From assembly GCA_009778595.1 (NCBI GenBank), contig WRJI01000002.1, positions 1 to 64,000 on the forward strand: a DNA stretch of 64,000 nt, in the 5' to 3' direction. Positions 56,621 to 64,000 of the stretch are shown piece by piece; the stretch's first letter is position 1; each line of letters begins with the position of its first letter. This DNA is from Peptococcaceae bacterium (GTDB taxonomy: Bacteria; Bacillota; Desulfitobacteriia; Desulfitobacteriales; Syntrophobotulaceae). The notes under the pieces are model-generated. The model saw only the letters and a program-made list of their open reading frames with translations, did not search any database and was not told where the DNA came from. A program made the translations under genes and the position numbers.

Positions 56621-56804
56621 TCGCGCCTACCTCACTTCGTTTTGCCAGTAAATAACTGCTCCAATCCATGGGTATGTCCTGTGTATAATTGAAAAAGCAC
56701 TCATCCATAACATTGAAAGGGCACCCATCACACCTATTATCGGCGCAAATATCCATCACCCTCTCCGCGGCTCTAATCATATCCATGGCCTCAAGCTTCT
56801 CCAT
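56613..56804 (-). CDS. Cys-rich small protein, 'KLxAMDMIR' paralogue
   Basis: MEKLEAMDMIRAAERVMDICADNRCDGCPF. Confidence 0.5.
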   Translation of the reverse strand: MEKLEAMDMIRAAERVMDICADNRCDGCPFNVMDECFFNYTQDIPMDWSSYLLAKRSEVGANE

Positions 56805-57141
56805 CTGTATCCTCCTCCCAAAAATTTCTGTCTAGGTAGGATTTTCCGAAGATGCGGATGAACTCTTCAACACTCATTCCTTCGTCCATCAATCTTTTTT
56901 GATGCTTTTGTTTGAGCACCAATGACAAAGACGCATCTTGGTGTACACTGTAATTTGATCCCGTGTGGTGTTCAATGCAAAGTGTTTCCAGGCATCCGTA
57001 TCTGTCGGAGCTTCTACGCCGTCCTCCTCCAAACACATGGTGTGTTTGGAGGTTTCTGGTGGTTCCGCATATGAAACACCGATCGTACATCATATCACTC
57101 CTCCTCGAATTCAGCTTGCATGAGGAGTAATATTTCTTCAA
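56791..57141 (-). CDS. HNH-like endonuclease
   Basis: CFICGTTRNLQTHHVFGG...LCIEHH. Confidence 0.6.
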   Translation of the reverse strand: MKKYYSSCKLNSRRSDMMYDRCFICGTTRNLQTHHVFGGGRRRSSDRYGCLETLCIEHHTGSNYSVHQDASLSLVLKQKHQKRLMDEGMSVEEFIRIFGKSYLDRNFWEEDTDGEA

Positions 57142-57715
57142 ACCTTTCCTGTGTTGTAGTTCTATCTAGATTATAGGTTTGAGCTAACTCTTGTTGAGAT
57201 ATCCCCTTTTCTTCCGCGTACTTTATCAATTTGGATCTGAAGTCGGACTTTCTATTTTCCTTTGACTTGCTCTGTTGTTTTTCATCCAATTCAGCACTTG
57301 ATATCTTGTCAGGATCTTCCCCTGTCGGGATTGCAAAGACTCTGAGCAGCAGATACTTATAGGCGTACGTCATGGCCTTTCCAACGCCTTTGTCTTGGGT
57401 ATCAACGCCCGTCCCACTGGATACAGCCGTAACATAATCAGTTGGGTCATCAACGTTGACAATCATATAGGTCATATCAACCGTGGTAAGGTATCCGGCG
57501 TGTTTTCCTTCTTTGTTCACCATTGCCTCCCTAGTATGGGTCTGGCTACATGGAATGATGGTGATTCCGTATTCAATCAATTTTTCTCGGACGGCCCTTG
57601 TAACTTTTTCTTCTGAGATAGCTTTGTATCTTGTGTTGCCGAATTGAATGTCATCGTCCTTACACAGATATCTGACATCTTCCATGACCTTTGAAATTCT
57701 TTGGTGAATATTCAC
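57095..57715 (-). CDS. erf: ERF-family ssDNA annealing protein
   Basis: YKAISEEKVTRAVREKLIEYGITIIP...GVDTQDKGVGKAMTYAYKYLLLRVFAIPTGEDPD. Confidence 0.88.
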   Translation of the reverse strand: MNIHQRISKVMEDVRYLCKDDDIQFGNTRYKAISEEKVTRAVREKLIEYGITIIPCSQTHTREAMVNKEGKHAGYLTTVDMTYMIVNVDDPTDYVTAVSSGTGVDTQDKGVGKAMTYAYKYLLLRVFAIPTGEDPDKISSAELDEKQQSKSKENRKSDFRSKLIKYAEEKGISQQELAQTYNLDRTTTQERFEEILLLMQAEFEEE

Positions 57716-58434
57716 GCAAGCTTCAACTCCTTTTTCAGGTTGTACACCCCGAGAAGGTGTTTAAATATCTCGAAATACTTGTCTGTGTCAGATACAACCC
57801 TTTCCTCAAATCCTTCCGTCGCATCGCGCCCAATCCGCAAGATTCGGCATTGCTTTACAGGGTGCCCATGCTCCTCCAAAAGGTGGCGATATGCTGCCAG
57901 CTGAATGAAGTAATCGTCGTATATGGCTTTCCCTGTTTTGAAATCAACCAGGGTAGGGATCCCATCAAGAACACAATAACAATCAATTGTACCCCCATAG
58001 CCCAGTTCGTCAGACACAAGAGGGTGTTCGCTCATAATGAGCTCAATATCGTGTTGATTCTCCCATGCAAAGAAAGAGGCAACTGCGCGGGTAGCTAAGT
58101 CAATGCTCCTTTGTGAGTATTGATCAAAATCAACTTCGTCCCCCAAAAGGTGTTCTTGGATCATGGCGTGAGCTAATGTCCCAACCTCTGCCGCACCGTC
58201 ACGATACTTTGAGCTGTCGATTCCCTCTAGCCCAAGACGATTTGCCCACGCAACTAAGTGAGGCTTGTTGAGCAAGCTCGTAACTGTTGTTGTGCCTGGT
58301 ACGAGTTTTCCATCGCTGGTTTTATAGCGCGTGTGTGCTTTTGAACCAATCTTGATCTTATCAACCATATCTCCACCCCCTAAAAATCGACAGCTTCTTG
58401 GCGGCTCATAAAAAAGTGTATACCATGGGAACAT
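57712..58434 (-). CDS. PD-(D/E)XK nuclease (RecB/Cas4-like fold)
   Basis: GGTIDCYCVLDGIPTLVDFKTGKAIYDDYFIQLAAYRHLL; likely internal start MVDKIKIG. Confidence 0.8.
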   Translation of the reverse strand: MFPWYTLFYEPPRSCRFLGGGDMVDKIKIGSKAHTRYKTSDGKLVPGTTTVTSLLNKPHLVAWANRLGLEGIDSSKYRDGAAEVGTLAHAMIQEHLLGDEVDFDQYSQRSIDLATRAVASFFAWENQHDIELIMSEHPLVSDELGYGGTIDCYCVLDGIPTLVDFKTGKAIYDDYFIQLAAYRHLLEEHGHPVKQCRILRIGRDATEGFEERVVSDTDKYFEIFKHLLGVYNLKKELKLA

Positions 58435-59057
58435 TCATTCCATCGGTCTTCATCCCAGGAGTCGGGGACTACGGTATCCCCAACTTTGTATACAGTTTCC
58501 CTGTCGTTAACGGAAACAGCGCTGGCGCCCCAGGGATTACCATCCATGTCCGTGATCTCTAAGACCGTTGCCAAGGATGCCCTGCACTTTCTAGTTGTGG
58601 CGCTACTACGCTCAGCTTCTGCCGGGATAAGAAGTTCAACAATCACTGGCCGCGACGAGGCGATACCCATGCATTTCTTAAAAGCTGTAAAGCTCCCTTT
58701 TTCCGGGGGAACCATAGGGATAAATGGAACATTTTTTCCACCCTGGAGGTATGCATCCCGGAGGTTTGCGCCCCGGAGGTCTGCGTCCCGGAGGTTTGCG
58801 CCCCGGAGGTTTGCGCCCAGGAGGTATGCATCCCGGAGGTTTGCGCCCCGGAGGTCTGCGTCCCGGAGGTTTGCATCCCGGAGGTTTGCGCACAGGAGGT
58901 TTGCATTCCGGAGGTATGCGCCCCGGAGGTCTGCGCCCAGGAGGTCTGCATCCCGGAGGTTTGCGCACAGGAGGTTTGCGGCCTTCCCTCCTTCACCATC
59001 AATCCATTTTTTATGCTCTGCTAAAATGTCAATTAACTCGTCTTTTGTCATATCCAA
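58380..59057 (-). CDS. Pentapeptide-repeat protein with DUF5758-like C-terminus
   Basis: A(D/N)LRGA(Y/N)LRDA repeats; YKVGDTVVPDSWDEDRWNECSHGIHFFMSRQEA. Confidence 0.88.
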   Translation of the reverse strand: MDMTKDELIDILAEHKKWIDGEGGKAANLLCANLRDADLLGADLRGAYLRNANLLCANLRDANLRDADLRGANLRDAYLLGANLRGANLRDADLRGANLRDAYLQGGKNVPFIPMVPPEKGSFTAFKKCMGIASSRPVIVELLIPAEAERSSATTRKCRASLATVLEITDMDGNPWGASAVSVNDRETVYKVGDTVVPDSWDEDRWNECSHGIHFFMSRQEAVDF

Positions 59058-59063
59058 CCTCCC

Positions 59064-59744
59064 TTATTTATTTGCCCTATAAAATGCTTCTGCGAACCCC
59101 TTAGGGGTGATTGCCCGTATAGCTGCACGATCAAGGCCCATATGCTTGTACTCCGGCGGGCAAATGGGGCACGACATGCCGCGCCCATTTGCCCGCCCAT
59201 TGGGGTATCGCACGGATAACCCACCAGGCCTAGTCTTTACTGTTGGCGTCGGGGGTTTGAGGTACCCCCATAGATCTGTCCTCTTGACACCAGCGTGACC
59301 ATATTCCCACTGCTCAAAGGTGTAAGCGGGCTTACCCAAAAACTGTCGCAAGAATCCGACGGGGTTTTCTAGGGCCCAGAATTTGAGCTGTGATCCCGGA
59401 TACGCTCTGATCGTCCAAATGATCCTCAATCCCGCCTCAACCAGCTCCATCGCTTCCTCAAAATCTCGTGGGGCCGCTCCTTTCGCAAGGCTGAATTCGG
59501 TACATACAGGAGCAAAGAGTATGCCATGGACAAGAGCGATATCAACAAGGCACGAGGGCCAGCCTTTCCGCGACCACTCTATCCAGCCTTTCCGCGACCA
59601 CTCCGTCCAGCCATCCCTCAAGAGTGTGTAATTCCTCATGTCGTACTCCGGTAATGTGATGATCCTCACATCGTACCCAGCCTCTACGTAGGGTTTTGAC
59701 CACGCACCTGTGCCGCCACAGAGATCCAGGATAATTTTAGCCAT
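59064..59744 (-). CDS. Phage DNA (cytosine) methyltransferase-like protein
   Basis: ILDLCGGTGAWSKPYVEAGYDV, FAPVCTEFSLAKG, FWALENPVGFLR. Confidence 0.8.
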   Translation of the reverse strand: MAKIILDLCGGTGAWSKPYVEAGYDVRIITLPEYDMRNYTLLRDGWTEWSRKGWIEWSRKGWPSCLVDIALVHGILFAPVCTEFSLAKGAAPRDFEEAMELVEAGLRIIWTIRAYPGSQLKFWALENPVGFLRQFLGKPAYTFEQWEYGHAGVKRTDLWGYLKPPTPTVKTRPGGLSVRYPNGRANGRGMSCPICPPEYKHMGLDRAAIRAITPKGFAEAFYRANK

Positions 59745-61497
59745 TGGACATCACCGCCGCCACATAACCGGCGTTAAGCTCGGCCTCTTCCGCTAGACGG
59801 TACGCCTCCATACAGTTGTCTCTCTGTTCTTCGTACCCCGTTATCATTGCGTCGATTTCCTCCTTGACTTCGGCGATGACAGGATCGCTAAGCCAAACAG
59901 ACGCATCCCCCAAGGCGGTGCAAGCCTCATATAAGGCTCCTATCCCGGTAACAAGGTCGAGGAACGAGTCTTCCCGCATCTTAATCATTTACAAACCCTC
60001 CCATATGTGGTACCCTTGAAGTGATAATTTTCTACGCCCTCGGCTTTATGCTGGGGGCATTTTAGGTGGTGCCGTAATCCGTCGTTCTTCCCTCCTCTGG
60101 TTTTGCTATCACGGCGTAATACTTGTGATTTTTTGGCCGCTCTACATATACCGGCGTCACCTTTAGCGACATCTCTGCAAAATCGACGTATGACACGCCG
60201 CATTTGCAGGTGAAAAACTTCTCCCCTTTGTACGATCCGGGGGAGGACTCTTCGAATTGTATATATTGCGAGAGATCCTGCTCCCCGCATGTTGGGCAGG
60301 TTGTGCCCAAAAAGACACATAGAGAGTTTGTCATGCGCTTCTCCTCTTCCTGGAGAGCAACAGATGTGCTCTCGCGATAAACTCATGATTTGTCATATGA
60401 TCCTCAACGGATCTTACCGCGTGTCTAATACCACGCTCGATTCTAGATGGTGTTGTCGAAAACTCCTTTGCGACGTCTGGATACAACTCTTTTGTAACCA
60501 TGACGCCAGGGGCATACAAATCGATGGCTTTGGCAAGGTACCAGAAGCCTGAATAATGGACCTTAACGCCAAGCCCTAATAAATAATCTTCTATCATTTC
60601 CATTTTATTGTCTGTCATTTCGCCACCCTGAGCCCGTTACTAAACCGGCTCTCCTTTCCGGACCTATATTCAACCTCTCTTTCGAGGACTTCGGCCCGTG
60701 ATTTTGCGTCGGACAAAGCATCTTGCAACGCCTTGATTTCTCTTCTCAGCTTGTCCGTCTCCGAAAAGTAGAGGTCGGACATTTTGTTTTTCTCGTCCTC
60801 TTTTTTGTCGCCCCAAGCCTTCCATTGCTCGATGACGCGGTCTGCGTAATCCCGAGCAAAGTGCTCTAAGGCATCTTCGATTCTGTCTAATCTGGATCCC
60901 ATCCTTTTCGATAAAGATAGGTATGCCCCCAAGAAAACGCAGGCAATAAGCGCTGTTGTGCCTAGCGATAATATGCTAATCATCGGTTCCCGCCCCCTTT
61001 TTCTCGCCGCTCCCTTCCTCAAGAGTGAGCACTTTTATTGCTATCTCCAGCCCTAGGCAAAGGCCTTCATGGATCCCATCGAAATAGCTTTGCTGCCCAC
61101 CATCTAATGCCTTGCGAAAGGTATCATTTAAGTCTCGAAGCCTATCCAAGACGTTCATCATCTCTTCCTCCTTCTACGCTGTTGTCAGCGCTATTTGTAT
61201 TTTTACTCCTTTTTGCCGTAACGGCGACTTGCCATTGATTCATGGCGGTTCTGACTACTTTTTCTTTTCGCAATTCCGAATGACATCAATTGTCCAAAAC
61301 CCCATTATCATTAGTAAAACGACAATGGTAACGATAAACGAACTGTTCATCTTCCGCCTCCCTTCCGTTTTCTCGTGTTTTTGAGACCAGAGATTATATA
61401 GACACACGCAAACACTGTGCCAAATATAAGCACAGCAAGCAGGGAAACCAGGGAAACCACGAATATAGAGCCTAGATCCGTCAACAAAAAAATAACA

Positions 61498-62190
61498 TCA
61501 TCCACTCGCTTCACATCCTCGACGGTGGTACTTTCCATACACCGCATCGCTCACTGATAGTTTAAGCCCGAAGCTATCATTGACCGTCATTAGGCTTACT
61601 GTGTCCGCTAGTATCGGCTGCCGTGTGGCCAGCATTTCAGGTGTCATTTCTGATTTTTTGATCATCTTGGGGTGCCCGTAGATGCTTGAAACGGCCTTAT
61701 TCGCGATGGTGTTGGCTTTAATATAGTCAACACGGCTCGGATCATTTAGTGATTCGGATAGGTTTCGCATTGCTTCGCATTGATGCATCTTGTCAAGCAT
61801 CCGGAAGGCGTGGAACGATTCAAGTCCAGAAGTCCGGCGAAGAGTTTTGAGGACTTCGAATGTCCACCGCTTGAATGTTTTCGCTTCTGGTTTGCGACTT
61901 TCGAAAATCGCTTCGTAGATTCCAAACTCATTGACGATAAGCATCTCCTGTTGCCCTCCCGGTGTATCAAGGGGGTGCTTTGAAAGCACATCCTTTGACA
62001 ATCGCCTTCCAAGGAACCTTGCTGTTAGCCCAAGAGCGCCTGCGATATCCGCGAGCACCGCCCACCAGTCGCCGGGGATAATCTCGACAAATCGTATATC
62101 GTGACCGTCCCAAGCTTCAGTTCTTAGTGTTTTCACAAGGCTTGTCCTCCTTCCTCGCGGTTGGTACTCTTTGTTCATCAGACTCTTCAA
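61498..62190 (-). CDS. Phage antirepressor (BRO-N domain)
   Basis: DIRFVEIIPGDWWAVLADIAGALGLTARFLGRRLSKD...LIVNEFGIYEAIFESRKPEAKTFKRWTFEVLKTLR. Confidence 0.88.
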   Translation of the reverse strand: MKSLMNKEYQPRGRRTSLVKTLRTEAWDGHDIRFVEIIPGDWWAVLADIAGALGLTARFLGRRLSKDVLSKHPLDTPGGQQEMLIVNEFGIYEAIFESRKPEAKTFKRWTFEVLKTLRRTSGLESFHAFRMLDKMHQCEAMRNLSESLNDPSRVDYIKANTIANKAVSSIYGHPKMIKKSEMTPEMLATRQPILADTVSLMTVNDSFGLKLSVSDAVYGKYHRRGCEASG

Positions 62191-62522
62191 GGTTGCCCAT
62201 CCCTTTCTTTCGCCAAATCCCCCAGTAACTGCAAAATCAGGCCTATTGCTTGCGCTTCTTTTTTTTCAGTTACATATTCGTAACTTTCGAGGCAAAAAAG
62301 TTTAACAATAGGGACGCCCAAAACCCTTGCCATTCGGCACGCTTCCGGCAAAGTAAACGGAATTTCCCCTTGCATTCTGGCATTAAAAGACGTTATGCTC
62401 ATGCCAAGCCTTTTTGCCATTGCGCTGTACGTTATTCGTTGCTCGAACAGCTCATTCCTCACCTCCTGATTCGGCTTCTGCTTTCTTTTCTTAATGGTAT
62501 CCATCACTCGTCCCTCCCTCAA
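62187..62522 (-). CDS. HTH (Cro-like) regulator
   Basis: RITYSAMAKRLGMSITSFNARMQGEIPFTLPEACRMARVLGV. Confidence 0.7.
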   Translation of the reverse strand: MREGRVMDTIKKRKQKPNQEVRNELFEQRITYSAMAKRLGMSITSFNARMQGEIPFTLPEACRMARVLGVPIVKLFCLESYEYVTEKKEAQAIGLILQLLGDLAKERDGQP

Positions 62523-62675
62523 GTTTCATATCCGTAACTCATCATACCGCTCCCGTTTCGAAAAGTCAACATCCATTACATATATTTCTTATTTTTCTGT
62601 TCCATTTATGAAACTCTGTGATATAATGCTTGTATGAGCGCCCAAGTAATACTATATAAAGGAGGTGTGTGTCCG

Positions 62676-63023
62676 ATGAAGACGATTTTTGCAACTAGGT
62701 TGCAAACTCTCAGGGTAGAAAGAGACATGACGCTTGAGGAATTTGCAAAGATGCTTGGAACGACGAAACCAACCATATGGAGATATGAAAACGACGAAAA
62801 TGTCCCAAGCATGGATTTTGTAATGAGGGTTTCAGCTGTTTTTGGCGTCTCTGCCGACTGGATCGCTGGATTGAGCGATATCAGAGAAAGCCCGTATCTG
62901 CTCCAAAAAGAACTATTAAAATCTTATGAAGTAATGACCGTCGCAGAGCGGGAAAAAGTGATCGAGTATTCAAACTTCATCTTGCAATCAAGGAAGGGCG
63001 ACAATAATGAGGGGAACTGTTAA
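62676..63023 (+). CDS. XRE-family (CI-like) repressor
   Basis: RLQTLRVERDMTLEEFAKMLGTTKPTIWRYENDENVPSMDFVMRVSAVFGVSADWIAG; RBS aaaggaggtg. Confidence 0.88.
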   Translation: MKTIFATRLQTLRVERDMTLEEFAKMLGTTKPTIWRYENDENVPSMDFVMRVSAVFGVSADWIAGLSDIRESPYLLQKELLKSYEVMTVAEREKVIEYSNFILQSRKGDNNEGNC

Positions 63024-64000
63024 GAAACGCAAGGATGGGCGTTATGAAGGACGTGTTGATCTTGGTTATGATGCGGCTGGTAAGAGGTTAAGAAAGTCAG
63101 TCTATGCAAACTCAAGGCAGGAATGCCAAGTCCTTGTTAACGAGATTGTTTATAAAACGGAGACCTCTTCCTACGCAGATCCAGGGAAGCTAACCGTAGG
63201 CGGGTATTTAACGTCTTGGTATGAGTCTGTCCACAGCGGGAAAATCGAAGCAACTACACGGGAAGGCTACGAAAACATTTTATACAACCACTTGGCCCCT
63301 TACTTTAATAGTGCTAAACTTAAAAGCCTTCTCCCCCTCCACATTGAGGAGTACTACAACGCGAAACGCAGGGATGGGTTATCTGATAATACCCTGAAAA
63401 GGCACCATGCGCTTTTATCCAAGGCATTTAATGATGCAATGAAAAATAGGATCTTGACAAGCAACCCTTGTTCACTTGTAGACAAGCCAAAGCCGAAGGA
63501 ATATGTACCTGCCGTCCCTACGCGGGAACAATATTTCGAACTTTTGGAAGCATCTATAGGGACTGAATTTGAAGCCGCTATATTACTTATGGGGATGTGC
63601 GGATGTCGACGCGGGGAAGCGCTGGGGGCCAAAGGAGTCGACTTTGATTACGCTAGTATTACATATGATATTAGAAGAGAGGTCGTCGAAGTAAAAAAGG
63701 ACGCTGTAAATAAATCGAAATACCGTGTTCTTGGGGAGATCGTCGATACTTCTCCAAAATCAAAAAAGGTTTTGCTTGTGAAGCCATACCCGAAAGGCGG
63801 AAGATCGAGGGAGTCCGGTGTTCCTGTATGGGTTTTCGACTATGTCCGCCGCCTGGATCAACATGCATACATCATCGGACAGAAGAATCGTCCTGAAGTG
63901 CCTACAAATTATTTCAAGAGATACGAGACGTTCCTAAGGAAGGCCGGGCTTGGGCATTTCAACTTTCATGCGTTCCGCCATTTTTACGGAACGTCGCTGA
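63007..64000 (+). CDS. int: Tyrosine recombinase/integrase (truncated by window end)
   Basis: MRGTVKKRKDGRYEGRVDLGYDAAGKR...GMCGCRRGEALGAKGVDFD...FNFHAFRHFYGTSL; open at window edge so absent from ORF track. Confidence 0.93.
   Translation, partial: MRGTVKKRKDGRYEGRVDLGYDAAGKRLRKSVYANSRQECQVLVNEIVYKTETSSYADPGKLTVGGYLTSWYESVHSGKIEATTREGYENILYNHLAPYFNSAKLKSLLPLHIEEYYNAKRRDGLSDNTLKRHHALLSKAFNDAMKNRILTSNPCSLVDKPKPKEYVPAVPTREQYFELLEASIGTEFEAAILLMGMCGCRRGEALGAKGVDFDYASITYDIRREVVEVKKDAVNKSKYRVLGEIVDTSPKSKKVLLVKPYPKGGRSRESGVPVWVFDYVRRLDQHAYIIGQKNRPEVPTNYFKRYETFLRKAGLGHFNFHAFRHFYGTSL

Noticed and set aside
58643-59104. Long ORFs in other frames (119 aa, 96 aa minus; 126 aa plus) over the pentapeptide gene
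   Set aside because: Shadow ORFs from a 15-nt repeat whose length is a multiple of three; the MQTSGAQTSG and PGGLRPGG products are translation artefacts.

Overview
The window is the left end of a Firmicutes/Clostridia-like chromosome segment (rubrerythrin, ABC exporter) joined to a nearly complete temperate siphovirus prophage. The left junction is a 3'-half tRNA-Leu(TAA) remnant at ~4299-4366. A tyrosine integrase runs off the right edge from 63007. From right to left the prophage has: integrase, CI-like repressor, Cro-like HTH and antirepressor; ERF/PD-(D/E)XK recombination and DnaD-like replication genes; many small accessory genes and methyltransferases; terminase, portal, capsid, tail, lysis and tail fibre genes; then an accessory zone at ~4.4-21 kb. 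The accessory zone is the unusual part. (1) A translationally coupled minus-strand operon at 21032-14980 encodes a sigma-70-like factor, Csf1-like, a Cas11-like small subunit, Csf2/Cas7-like, Csf3/Cas5-like and two radical-SAM proteins. I read this as a phage-borne type IV (IV-B-like) CRISPR effector lacking DinG, Cas6 and an adjacent intact CysH; radical-SAM proteins occupy the ancillary position. (2) Two insertions of CRISPR repeat-spacer units sit inside phage genes: a 3-repeat mini-array at 7255-7435 and a solitary repeat at 4725-4761. Each is flanked by a direct duplication of phage sequence of about spacer length, and each insertion equals a whole number of repeat+spacer units (214 = 3x37+36+34+33; 71 = 37+34). 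This points to capture of host CRISPR units by spacer-protospacer recombination, or to a metagenome assembly artefact, which must be excluded. (3) An AcrVA2-like anti-CRISPR gene lies at 13634-14644. (4) A structured, CRISPR-repeat-like RNA candidate lies at the 3' end of the csf/radical-SAM operon (14815-14912). All assignments come from reading the sequence; no database search was run.
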